Shown piece after piece: positions 55,785 through 64,000 of a stretch of 64,000 nucleotides of DNA. The position numbers and the translations under genes are program-made. Below the pieces are notes generated by a model that searched no databases, was not told the DNA's origin, and saw only the letters and a program-made list of their open reading frames with translations. Positions within the stretch are counted from its first letter, which is position 1. Each line of letters begins with the position of its first letter. The stretch lies in the NCBI GenBank assembly GCA_947095585.1, contig OX352761.1, positions 23,589,777-23,653,776 on the forward strand, given 5' to 3'. Source of the stretch: Nephrocerus scutellatus (lineage: Eukaryota; Arthropoda; Insecta; Diptera; Pipunculidae).

Positions 55785-56040
55785 AAGAATGTCCGGGACA
55801 AAACAGAGCCTGGGAAACGCCAGATTTTATGCTGTAAGTTCCGGCATGAAAGAGTCCAGATTAGTACACGATTGGGCGCTACAAAAGAAGGTTACTTATC
55901 CAATGAAGTATTTATTTATCGATTCCATTAAGCACCTACTTGTTTCAAACGAGTTTGATGACAAATTCTATCAAATACTTTGGAAATACCGAGCGCAGCC
56001 ACATTGCCTTCACCAAATTAATGAATAGACTGGTTCCACA
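55785..56040 (-). mobile_element. CR1-like RT fragment
   Basis: The minus strand contains a 'SKVFDRICHQ' RT motif and, further on, a frame-shifted 'GVPQ..SVLS' block near 55800. It is a small decayed piece lying in the intron of the candidate minus-strand gene. Confidence 0.5.
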
Positions 56041-56454
56041 GTGATTGATGCCACAAAATCACCAGTATAACGATGCCCATGAAGGCATATATAATTAGTC
56101 CCAAGTATAATGAATACCAAGAAAAATGAACTAACTCCTAAAACGCGAAAATGAATTAACATCCTATTGAAGAAATGAAATAAGTCCGAAAATTCGGGGC
56201 TTATTTTGTTTAAAATAAGTCCAACAAGTTTCTCAAAAAAAATTAAAGTGAGACCTTCATTCTATCCAAAGAAAACTCTTGTCCGACCCTTATAAAAAGA
56301 CCGGCAGTTGGTCAGAATGAACGGTTGAAGTTTTGGACACCTTAGTAAATACCCACTTTCCCGCATGTAATGACTCAAGCGCAGCTCACTGGCTGAGTGC
56401 TCCGGAGATGACATAATGCAAAGTGGACAACATTATAACCCACGGAAAGATTTC
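56041..56454. other. Intergenic, nothing recognised
   Basis: No gene or repeat was recognised. Confidence 0.4.
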
Positions 56455-56765
56455 CTGGGCCATTCGCAGTTTTTCTGCCTGGCCTTGACGGCATTCAACC
56501 TATCATGCTTCAGAAGACTATAGGTGTGTCGGCCACTTGGTTAGTGAATAACATAGCTATTACGACTTAGCTATGTTCACTATAGTTGGAAAAGAGCACT
56601 AGTGGTGCTCATCCCCAAAGCAGGTAGAAGAGGTCATGAATCGGAGGCCATTCACAGTATATCTGCCTGGCCTTGACGGTATTCAACCTATCATGCTTCA
56701 GAAGACTATAGGTATGTCGGCCCCTTGGCTAGTGAATAACATAGCTATTACGACATAGGCATTAC
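56455..56765 (+). mobile_element. LOA-like RT scrap with 108-bp direct repeat
   Basis: The stretch 'ctgcctggccttgacggcat' to 'ttagtgaataacatagctat' (56459-56565) recurs at 56648-56757 with few changes. Its + frame reads 'GLDGIQPIMLQKTI', the start of a non-LTR RT. The spacer reads 'ALVVLIPKAGRRGHES', the next RT block. It appears to be an LOA-like fragment whose first part was duplicated. Confidence 0.55.
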
Positions 56766-56767
56766 TC

Positions 56768-57137
56768 GTAGAGATCGGAACGACTGGTTCGATGACGAAT
56801 GTAAGCTAGCGACTGAGCGTAAGAATGTTGCGTACCGAGCAATGCAACAATCTCATAGAACGCGGGCACGCGAAAATTAATAAAAACAGCTCAGAAGATA
56901 TCAAAAAACAGTTCACCGGCGAAAGAAAGCAGCCTGGGAAAAGAATCTCGTCTGTGACCTAGAACTGTAGAGCGAGGACCGCACCAGGCGCGGAAATTCT
57001 ACCAAAGAGTCCGCGGTATGACGCTATATACACCTCGTTGAACATTCTGCAAAGATAAAGAGCGTAATCTGATTGCCGATCGCAAAGGCATCTTAGAGCG
57101 ATGGGAAGAGCACTTTCATGAGTTTTATGAAACTTAA
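56768..57137 (+). mobile_element. RTE linker fragment
   Basis: The + strand reads 'NDWFDDECKLATERKNVAYR', 'AMQQSHRTRARE' and 'KKAAWEKNLVCDLEL', matching the segment between endonuclease and RT in the copy at 12539-15181. It ends near the start of RT. Confidence 0.7.
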
Positions 57138-58850
57138 AATTTTACGCATTTTGAGTTTTTTGACGTTAGATATATATGTATAGCTACATATCAGAGAGAA
57201 AAAAAATAAAAAAAACTATTTACAGCATTTTATTAATCGTAATTTAATAAAGTTGTTACTCAAAGTAAACTATCAACAAACACCTGCGCTATCTCAAATA
57301 AATATTTGTATTAATCCACTTTAGCCAACTCCCAACTCTATCATAAATGCATCCCACGATCATTTTGCTAGAGGCTATAGTTAGCATAGAACTAGTGTCC
57401 AGTATATGGAATGGCGTGGAATAAACAGGTTTCCTGCTCCACTCTATAAAATTGATTTATCGATTAATCAAAACGCAAAATTTAAATTTTTTTTTTAACG
57501 AGAATTGTGCAATTTATTTACATTTGCACTACGTTTGCTCTTATTAATGTGCGCACTAAGTTTCTATTCATTCCACGATAATAAATTCTGTAAAAAAAAA
57601 CGCGGAAAGCTAATTTTCTTCGTTAGAACACAAACCGCAAACTCGACCACAACCGCACCTTCGCTAATGGCATTCGGCTAATAATTATCGTCGTTATTCC
57701 TAACATTCCAACATGGTCATTAACAGAACCAATTCAAAGATCAGTCTTTGAGTTCCCTAAGCGTGGCAAGATGCAAACAACAAATCGGACCATGAATAAA
57801 TTGCAACGAAGTCTAAAACCTGAATTTAATTCATGGTTCACAAATGTTCTCTCGAGATCTCTTCCGCCGCTCCTACGTACTCATCGCAAACACTACCATT
57901 ATCATTTTGTTTGGGAAAGCTACCCACACTTTCCGAAGTTAAAAAAACTTACTTTGCTTACTTTAAGTAAACTGTAATTCTTCAAATGTAAATTTCAACT
58001 TATCTTACTTTTGAAAGCTTTACTAAATGTCAAACATTAAGCTTGTGTAGTATTTTTTGTTGTAATTTCAAAGAGTTGAGAACTGAAAACTTAACTTTTA
58101 ACAAATTTGCCTAATAATAAAAGTGGATCTAAGTGCCACCTAGTACTGTAATTCTTTAACTTGGGTTTCTCTCAACAGATTACAGCGCCGCTAAGTAATG
58201 CAATTTATCAAATTTTGAGTTTAAGACCTCAAAGGTTCTAAACTTCAGGAACAACATCTTAAATATCGAGTTGTTTAGACTGAAGGATATTAAAAAGAGC
58301 AGACTTAATTATTTTGTGAAAAAATGATCAATTACTCATAAAAAAAAAAGAAGTGGGAAACTGCGTCCCTTTCCGTTTGTTATTGGAAGCGAGTTTATGA
58401 GGTGAACTCGCTTTTAATTTATATGTGGTTTACTAAAAAATAAGAGAATGATTTGAATTATGGAAATTATTGAAAAATTAAAAGGGAAATCGGTGTGAAT
58501 CGAATTATATTACCACTTCGCAACTGCCTTAAAATATGATCGTCCATGCAATTGAATTCAATTCAATTTCAATGTATTTCAAATATATGTCTACAGTAAG
58601 ACAAGGTCTTTATATTACTTAGTACAATAATAAATTAGGAACTATGAAAAAATTAAGATATTTGATATTGGTTTTTTGAAAAAAGATATTGTGGTGATTG
58701 ATTCATGATTTTGTAGAAAAATTCAATTTATGGGATAGTAACTCAGTGTACATCCTAACATATTCTTTGAATGTACAGAAATGTGGTCGTACCATCTAGG
58801 AAGCACGTGAATATAACGCAATACATCAATATCAGCTACCTGAAGCTTAC
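57138..58850. other. Intergenic or intron, nothing recognised
   Basis: AT-rich. If the minus-strand gene is real, this stretch is part of its roughly 3.1 kb intron between the exons at 58851-58942 and 55592-55749. Confidence 0.4.
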
Positions 58851-58942
58851 GCTGGGACAAGTAGTCCACATTGCAGTAAACTACTTTTGAATAAATCATT
58901 ATGGGCAAAATAAGAGTCAGTACCAGTTTTTTCCTCGTTTAG
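58851..58942 (-). CDS. Upstream exon of the candidate membrane-protein gene
   Basis: On the minus strand, the acceptor 'caagttttcaatcag' precedes 92 nt ending at donor 'gtaagc'. It reads 'LNEEKTGTDSYFAHNDLFKS' then 'SLLQCGLLVP', leaving two bases 'gc' that combine with the first base of the exon at 55749 to give Ala. The joined text '...LLVPARFKVIDTK...' stays open and looks like one protein, with an outside segment containing one Cys followed by a membrane helix. The family is unknown. Support comes from splice sites and phase only. Confidence 0.4.
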
Positions 58943-59194
58943 CTGATTGAAAACTTGCCATTAACCACAGCTTACGAAGACAACCACAAATCCTACCAAC
59001 CACCATGTTAACGTGGTTGTATGTACATAGATTTTTACTTATAACCTAACCTAGGCTAGTATCAGATTAAACCAAATCTCAAAAAATACACTACACAAGG
59101 TACACCGTTAATATTCACGGTTCTATTTGCTATAGATTTAATTTAGTACTTCGCTTGGTTTACAATCAGATCACTCTAAATCAGCGTTAAGGTA

Positions 59195-59525
59195 GTTAAC
59201 AAGCTATTCGGTTTTACCGAAATATAGCTGGACATTGTCTACGTAGAGATGTATCAACGCATGACGGCATACGATTGGTAAATCTTTAATATAAGTATCA
59301 AAATAATATGGGTCCAAATATAGAGCCATTAGGGACACCTCGCCTGACGGTTTTCAACGCCGAACGAAAGTCACCGTTGGCTACTCTTTGCATCCCTATT
59401 GTTGGACTAAACCCACAAAGATATTCTAGTTTCCACCAGAGAATATCATGATTAACATTATCAAAAGCTTTCGTGAAGTCAAGCGGGCAGAGAATTGTCA
59501 TATAGCCCATATCGAAGTTGTTGAG
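59195..59525 (-). mobile_element. CR1-like RT fragment
   Basis: The minus-strand frame reads 'ILCPLDFTKAFDNVNHDILW', 'VRRGVPNGSIFGPILF' and then 'HLYVDNVQLYFGKTE'. The catalytic YADD is changed to YVDN, so it is inactive. It is a single internal RT fragment. Confidence 0.65.
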
Positions 59526-59753
59526 GAACGACTACGATCTCTTTTGAATCCTGATTGGAAATGACTAAGTAGAGAACATTTTTAGTTTAATTTCAGCTTA
59601 GACCTCAAGTGATTTAAACAAATATGCGTGGAAACAATATTTTTTGAAGAATATTACTACGTTTATCTTTTCCTTAGCGGACCTATCTAAGAAAACACCT
59701 AGATCTTTTGCATAGTCCAATATCGTTTATTCGATATTTTTAAATGTTAGTTG
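59526..59753. other. Intergenic, nothing recognised
   Basis: No feature was identified in this short stretch. Confidence 0.4.
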
Positions 59754-60132
59754 TTTTTGAATTCACTATATCAACTTCGCGTCGACATCGTTTTGTAGTT
59801 CTGTCTGTCGTTCGTTCGTTCGTTCGGTGGTGGGATCGTGAGATCAATTTTTAACCCTGTTCCCAAGACAGATTTTATTGAAACTTTGCAAACATGTGTA
59901 TTTCCGGTGACAACACTTTCAGTTAAAATTTGGAAGGGATCGGGCCCCGGGGTCGAGGGGTCCCATACAAAAATTTTAACAATCATGCCGATACAGCGGC
60001 ATCAGATCACGCCATACCATAATGACTGTGTGCCTGTATGCTTCATATGTGCTTCTATTTTTCAGCATTTATAGTGGGCGGCTACTTTTAGGCGCATATT
60101 TTGGTTATTACAGAATTTACATAAAAATTTGT
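59754..60132. repeat. Short TIR repeat family, copy 5
   Basis: It starts 'attcactatatcaacttcgc', contains 'gatcaatttttaaccctg', 'tgtgtatttccggtgacaac' and 'cggcatcagatcacgccata', and ends 'ggttattacagaatttacat'. Orientation is opposite to copies 2-4. Confidence 0.7.
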
Positions 60133-60133
60133 A

Positions 60134-60505
60134 TTTTTAAATTCTCTATATTAACTTCGCGTGCCCGTGGCTGTCTGACTGGGTGGCTGGCTAGTGGGCA
60201 GAATCTTGTGATCAATTTTAACACACTTCCGATTTTATTCAAACTTTGCACACATGTGTATTTCCCATGACAATACTTTCCATTAAAATTTGAGAGTGAT
60301 CGGGCTGCGGGATATTTTTTCCATATGGCGGCATCAGATCATATCATACTATAATGACTGTGTTCTGTGTGCGCTGATGAGATGATGTATCGTGATGCTT
60401 GCTTTACGATTGTGGTTGTTTTGTTGTTGGGTTGCAGTGCTTCGCATTTGTTTTTGATTTTCAGCATTTATAGTGGAATTCAGTATACTTTTGGTTATTG
60501 GAGAG
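60134..60505. repeat. Short TIR repeat family, copy 6
   Basis: It starts 'tttttaaattctctatatta' directly after copy 5 and runs through 'cacatgtgtatttcccatga' and 'gcggcatcagatcatatcat' to 'ttttggttattggagagtta'. A truncated seventh start ('aatcttgtgatcaattta', 60507-60565) follows immediately, making a head-to-tail cluster. Confidence 0.7.
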
Positions 60506-60599
60506 TTAACTTTGGCTGGCCAAATCTTGTGATCAATTTAATCCACTTGCTAAAACCTGATTTTTTTTTCGCTTATGAATGAAAGACCTAAATTTTACG

Positions 60600-60990
60600 T
60601 TGCATCCTATTAGGCTTCTACGATAAATTAGTCTTTAGACTGAATTACAACTAAATATACATACACGGGTGTGTGTATTCACTCGCATAGCAGAATACAT
60701 TAGCTCGCGTGTCTATAGTAGTGGAAAGTTTTTGGTAGGTACTCGTATATCTCCGCTTCTCCCAATCAGAATTAAATGGGAAAAGTTGTAAAACAATTGT
60801 GTCGCGTGTCGCGTCAGGCGCGTGTAAAAAAAAATAAAATTTAAAAAAAAAAAGTTTTTTTTTAAAAAAAAGTTTCACTCTCAAATTTTAATAGAAATAT
60901 AGAAAATAGAAATTTAAAAGAAAGTTTTTTTTAAAAAAAAGAAAGTTTTTTTTTAAAAAAAGCGTTTTTTTTTTAAAAAAGTTTCACTTT
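60600..60990. repeat. Partial copy of the 28110-29100 repeat with A/T palindromic tracts
   Basis: 'agtctttagactgaattaca' matches 29038, and 'ttctcccaatcagaatt' plus 'tgtcgcgtgtcgcgtcaggc' match the body and minisatellite core near 28250-28340. From 60838 to 60990 alternate pure A and pure T runs form perfect local inverted repeats. Confidence 0.55.
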
Positions 60991-61036
60991 AATAGAAAGT
61001 ATTGCTATCGGAAATATACATTTGTGCAATTGAATT

Positions 61037-61084
61037 GAAAGCGAAAGCGAAAGCGAAAGCGAAAGCGAAAGCGAAAGCGAAAGC
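61037..61084 (+). repeat. (GAAAGC)8 microsatellite
   Basis: Eight perfect hexamers 'gaaagc' follow one another, ending 12 bases before the LTR. Confidence 0.95.
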
Positions 61085-61096
61085 GAATAAACAAAA

Positions 61097-61460
61097 TGTT
61101 GCTCTTGTTGTGATCAACATGTCTTATAATGTCTCACTATGCTATCGCTACATAAATACCCTTATCATGTTTCACTCTGCTATCGCTAAACTTCATATCT
61201 ACATAAATAACTTTATCTTAACGATACAACCTGGCACTGTTATCTTAATTGCTTAATTGCCAAGGAACATACAATCATTGGCATTGTGCAGTAACCAAAA
61301 ACCACTACATGGCATTTTTAGCCTCTATCTATATAGTGTGAAAAACCTAACCGGGGATACATAACTCTTATCACTTGCCACCTAATAGACCATCAACCAA
61401 GCGCCTTAAAAGCGGAAAGGACGGAACTACGACGAAACAAATTGGTGGCAGCGGTGGGAT
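61097..61460 (+). mobile_element. LTR plus primer binding site of an LTR retrotransposon
   Basis: A 343-bp stretch (61097-61439) begins TGTT and ends AACA, as LTRs do. Three bases later, 'tggtggcagcggtgggat' (61443-61460) is the exact complement of the 3' end (with CCA) of a eukaryotic tRNA-Leu, the primer used by several fly LTR elements. No gag or pol follows and no second LTR was found, so this is a truncated left end. Confidence 0.65.
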
Positions 61461-61611
61461 AACTCCCAAAAAAAAACCAACTAAAATATAATTTTTTTAG
61501 AAGAGGACAGTTAAGATCATTTTAAAATTTTTAAAAATAAAAGGCGTAAATCCCGACCAAAAAATTGGTCCCGGAAGTGAAAATATTATTAATAAAAAAA
61601 AAATATATTAA

Positions 61612-61812
61612 TTGCGAACCCGAAGGGCTTATATTCAGAGGATATGAAAATTTTTCAGCGAACGTGCGTACATTTGTACGTTTGTACGTTTCTTTGTCGT
61701 GTCGTATATCCCGGCTTCTACCAGTCAAAATTTGATGGGACTCGTTTTAAAACAATTGGTTAGCGCTGGGCTTGCGATAGCGTAATTTTTTTTATTCATA
61801 GGGGTTTCTATC
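61612..61812 (+). repeat. Copy of the 28110-29100 repeat without the minisatellite
   Basis: 'ttgcgaacccgaagggctta', 'cttctaccagtcaaaatttg' and 'ttttattcataggggttt' correspond to the two flanks of the 28 kb copy. Here 'gatgggactcgttttaaaac' joins directly where the other copy has 650 bp of tandem units. Confidence 0.75.
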
Positions 61813-61873
61813 CCTGATAAAACTGAAAAAAATTCTCAATCTACGCATCGCTATCGATTTTTTTTTGTGGTGG

Positions 61874-62210
61874 TTTTTAAATTCTCTATATTAACTTCGC
61901 GTACCCGTGGCTGGCGGACTGGCAGGCTGGTCTTGTGATCAATTTTTAACCCACTTCCCAAAGCCCGATTTTATTGAAATTTTGCACACATGTATATTTC
62001 CGGTGACAATACTTTCTATAAATACTTTCTATAAAAAGTGATCGATCGTGTCGCTGTGTCGGAAGCTCCCATACAAACATTTTGTGTTGTTGTTGTGTTG
62101 CAGTGCTACGTATGTGTTTTTATTTTTCAGCATTTATTGTGGAATTCAGTATACTTTTGATTAATAGAGAATTTACATGAAAAATTTAAATTTTTATGGG
62201 TTGTTTTTTT
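61874..62210. repeat. Short TIR repeat family, copy 8
   Basis: It starts 'tttttaaattctctatatta', contains 'acccacttcccaaagcccga' and 'tgtatatttccggtgacaat', and ends 'atagagaatttacatgaaaa' plus 'tttttatgggttg'. Length is about 337 bp and both ends are clear. Confidence 0.75.
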
Positions 62211-62221
62211 ATGAATTATTT

Positions 62222-62371
62222 TTTTTTTCATTGCCAGTTCAGCTTTTTCGACTTTACGTTGAGGTCTAGATTTTCGAAGGCTCTCAGTTATTTCACATAT
62301 CGTGTCCACTTTACCTGCCTGATATGAAAGTTTTACAACTTTATCAGCATGACTTGAACTCGAAAACAAAA
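62222..62371 (-). other. Protein-like minus-strand stretch, unassigned
   Basis: The minus frame reads 'SSSHADKVVKLSYQAGKVDT' and 'ICEITESLRKSRPQRKVEKA' and 'ELAMKKKI', then enters the end of repeat copy 8. The composition (charged, basic tail) is unlike the surrounding AT-rich noise. It could be a last exon interrupted by the repeat, or chance. No homologue was recognised. Confidence 0.25.
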
Positions 62372-62558
62372 AACTTAAAGGCGAATACTGCGCAAGTATT
62401 CTTTTCTGTTTTTTTTTTAAGCAAAACACTAATAAATCTATTAAATCCTTCGGAAAATATAACAACAAAATGTCCTTATTTTAGATTCCAAAATCCATAC
62501 CAACATAGCGCATTGACACGCATTATGAGACTTATGGATTGACAATTAAAATCGCAGA

Positions 62559-63067
62559 ATGACCATCAGCCAAACAGCTTCAGCGCAAGAGCAATCAAAT
62601 GGCGCCCACAATCACGTGGCTGCTTCTGTCATAGCACCAGCGAACGACCTGATCGGGAGCATCGTCGGAGATTTTGGAGTGTGGCAGCTAAGAACTATCC
62701 TGATAATTTTTTTGTGTAAAATACCCGCATCTTGGTTTATGGCATGTATCATATTCACTGCGCCTGAATTGTATCCTGGCAGTGAATTTGTCTGTGACAT
62801 GAGCAATCTGGATCAGTCCCAATGGAATGATGGGAACAGCTCGGTTTTATCGAACAATCAATGCTATGTCATTGATAGCAAGGAGCAGGAGCAAACTCCA
62901 AGCAGATTTGAATGCACAAATTTCCTCTACAAAGACTTGCACTTTTACTCGCTGGTAATGCAATTCAACTTGGTGTGCCTGAGGGACATATTCGTAGCAT
63001 GGACACAGTATTGGCATTTGTTTGGAATCCTTGTTGGTGGAGTTACTGCCACCAAAATGATGACCAA
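62559..63067 (+). CDS. SLC22-like transporter exon 1
   Basis: It encodes the N-terminal tail, helix 1 and the outer loop ('PELYPGSEFVCDMSNLDQSQ', 'NQCYVID', 'FECTNFLYKDLHFYSLVMQF'), and helix 2 ('HLFGILVGGVTATKMMT'). It ends after two bases of a Lys codon at donor 'gtatta'. Confidence 0.9.
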
Positions 63068-64000
63068 GTATTATGTGAAGTAGTAGTGGTACTTGAGACA
63101 TTAATTTTTAGTTTTCTTTTTTTTTTTTGTACTTTTCAGAATAAGTCCTCGCAATGTGATGGCTATTGGCATGGTGCTCCAGATTGTATGCGGATGCGTA
63201 ACTGGATTCGCCAGAGACTTCAGCTTGCACTGTGCCTTTCGATGTCTGTCGGCAGTCTGCTGCGCTTTGATGTTCACAGCTGGACAGACAATTTGTAAGG
63301 GAATACGTTTTTTATTTTCTATGCCTACGAGTACATTGCATCCATCTTCTCACTCGATTTCACAGTTTGTGACATTACCGCTGGCAAGTATCGTCTTGGG
63401 GCGATTATTCTTTACGACACCTTCTGGTCGATTGGTGTCATCCTGCTACCGGGACTTTCATCATTTTTTTCCAGTTGGACGTACATATACTTGGGCATAA
63501 CATTTCCAACACTTGTGCTCTTGCTACTGTTGCAATGGACACCAGAATCACCACGCTGGCTGCTACGCAATGGAGGAAAATGTGACCTAATCCGGGTGGA
63601 GGAAATCCTTCGAGAAGCGGCTTCAATTAACGATCGAACATATAAGATTCCATTAGATTTCACGGAACAACTTCGATTACAAAGTGAATCCCTTCGGACG
63701 CAGCCTCCACCAGCACGTTGGCTAGAGCTTTGGCGTGGCCATCGGGCGAAAATCCATTTTATTGCGGCACATCTTGCCCTGGCCGCATACATCATCAATT
63801 TCATGGGAATGCTTTTGAATATACGTTCCTTTGGCCGGGACTACTTGGTTATAAATACAATTATAATGGGTGAGTAGCAGGTCAAATATTAAATAGCCGC
63901 AAGGACTCTCTGTCTAATATATGTATATTCGTTTTTCCGTAGGATTCAGTGAAATAGTCGGCTGCTTCTTGGCGCTTCATTTCACCTTAAAGTACAACAA
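62559..64000 (+). CDS. SLC22-family organic ion transporter (5' part)
   Basis: This is a plasma-membrane carrier of the major facilitator superfamily that moves organic cations or anions (family knowledge; the substrate is not predictable here). The exons 62559-63067, 63140-63294, 63366-63869 and 63943-64000 join in frame to about 408 residues; the rest lies beyond the right edge (family size about 550). The ATG in 'cgcagaatg' starts 'MTISQTASAQEQ'. A first membrane helix ('RTILIIFLCKIPASWFMACI') is followed by a large outer loop with Cys residues and a glycosylation site NSS. The signature 'PESPRWLLRNGG' sits in exon 3 after helix 6. The usual acidic loop motif after helix 2 appears as 'TKISPRNVMA'. 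Introns are 71-73 bp. It resembles the insect organic cation transporter-like group; I give no symbol because the orthologue is not certain. Confidence 0.9.
63140..63294 (+). CDS. SLC22-like transporter exon 2
   Basis: After a 72-bp intron with a T-rich acceptor ending 'cttttcag', the exon completes the Lys codon and reads 'ISPRNVMAIGMVLQIVCGCV' and 'RDFSLHCAFRCLSAVCCALM', ending 'AGQTI' plus one base at donor 'gtaagg'. It covers helices 3 and 4. Confidence 0.9.
63366..63869 (+). CDS. SLC22-like transporter exon 3
   Basis: It starts 'FCDITAGKYRLGAIILYDTF' and carries helices 5 and 6, the 'QWTPESPRWLLRNGGKCDLI' signature, and the long cytoplasmic loop ending 'ARWLELWRGHRAKIHFIAAH'. It then enters helix 7 ('LALAAYIINFMGMLLNI') and ends 'INTIIM' plus one base of Gly at donor 'gtgagt'. 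Confidence 0.9.
63943..64000 (+). CDS. SLC22-like transporter exon 4 (truncated by window edge)
   Basis: After acceptor 'gtttttccgtag' the Gly codon is completed, followed by 'FSEIVGCFLALHFTLKYN', part of helix 8. The exon continues beyond the window. Confidence 0.85.

Noticed and set aside
61002..61256. ORF with a KAKAKAK run
   Set aside because: It is produced by the (GAAAGC)8 microsatellite and the adjacent LTR, not by a gene.
1..64000. CRISPR arrays, bacterial operons, phage attachment sites
   Set aside because: The window is clearly animal nuclear DNA with spliced genes and non-LTR retrotransposons. The tandem arrays seen are minisatellites, without regular spacers.

Overview
The window looks like part of a higher-fly (brachyceran Diptera) genome. 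It is AT-rich, has short 60-75 bp introns with GT/AG borders inside genes next to a 14 kb intron, and carries dense remnants of insect transposable elements. Tephritid-like flies are a reasonable guess, because a DD41D ('rosa'-type) mariner and RTE and LOA-like non-LTR elements dominate. The sequence alone does not fix the species.

Two host genes are clear, both on the + strand. The first is dysfusion (dys), a bHLH-PAS transcription factor. Its bHLH exons lie upstream of the window. The visible exons are 2835-2959, 16952-17041, 23265-23662, 23730-23836, 23896-23974, 24032-24380, 24443-24817 and 24912-25862, and another 3' coding exon is possible at 26218-26811. The second is an SLC22-type organic-ion transporter that starts at 62559 and runs off the right edge (four exons seen). 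A third, previously hidden gene is suggested on the - strand by two phase-matched exons at 58851-58942 and 55592-55749, which encode an extracellular-like stretch followed by a transmembrane helix.

Layout. 1-2834: RTE, LOA-like and mariner remnants inside the upstream dys intron. 2960-16951: a 14 kb dys intron with a nearly intact DD41D mariner, a decayed mariner, three RTE pieces and a Jockey remnant cut by the longest RTE copy. 17042-23264: a dys intron with a decayed LOA-like element. 23265-26811: compact 3' half of dys. 26812-62558: about 36 kb mostly of repeats. It holds LOA, CR1-like and RTE fragments, a CpG-rich higher-order minisatellite, two tRNA-derived SINEs with target-site duplications, two fold-back elements, at least seven copies of a short family with terminal inverted repeats, a G-rich array, and an LTR plus primer binding site complementary to tRNA-Leu. 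62559-64000: SLC22 gene.

There is no functional link visible between dys (nuclear transcription factor, tracheal fusion and leg joint development in Drosophila) and the transporter. They are simply neighbours separated by a repeat-rich interval. All exon boundaries were read by eye from splice consensus, phase continuity and protein sense.
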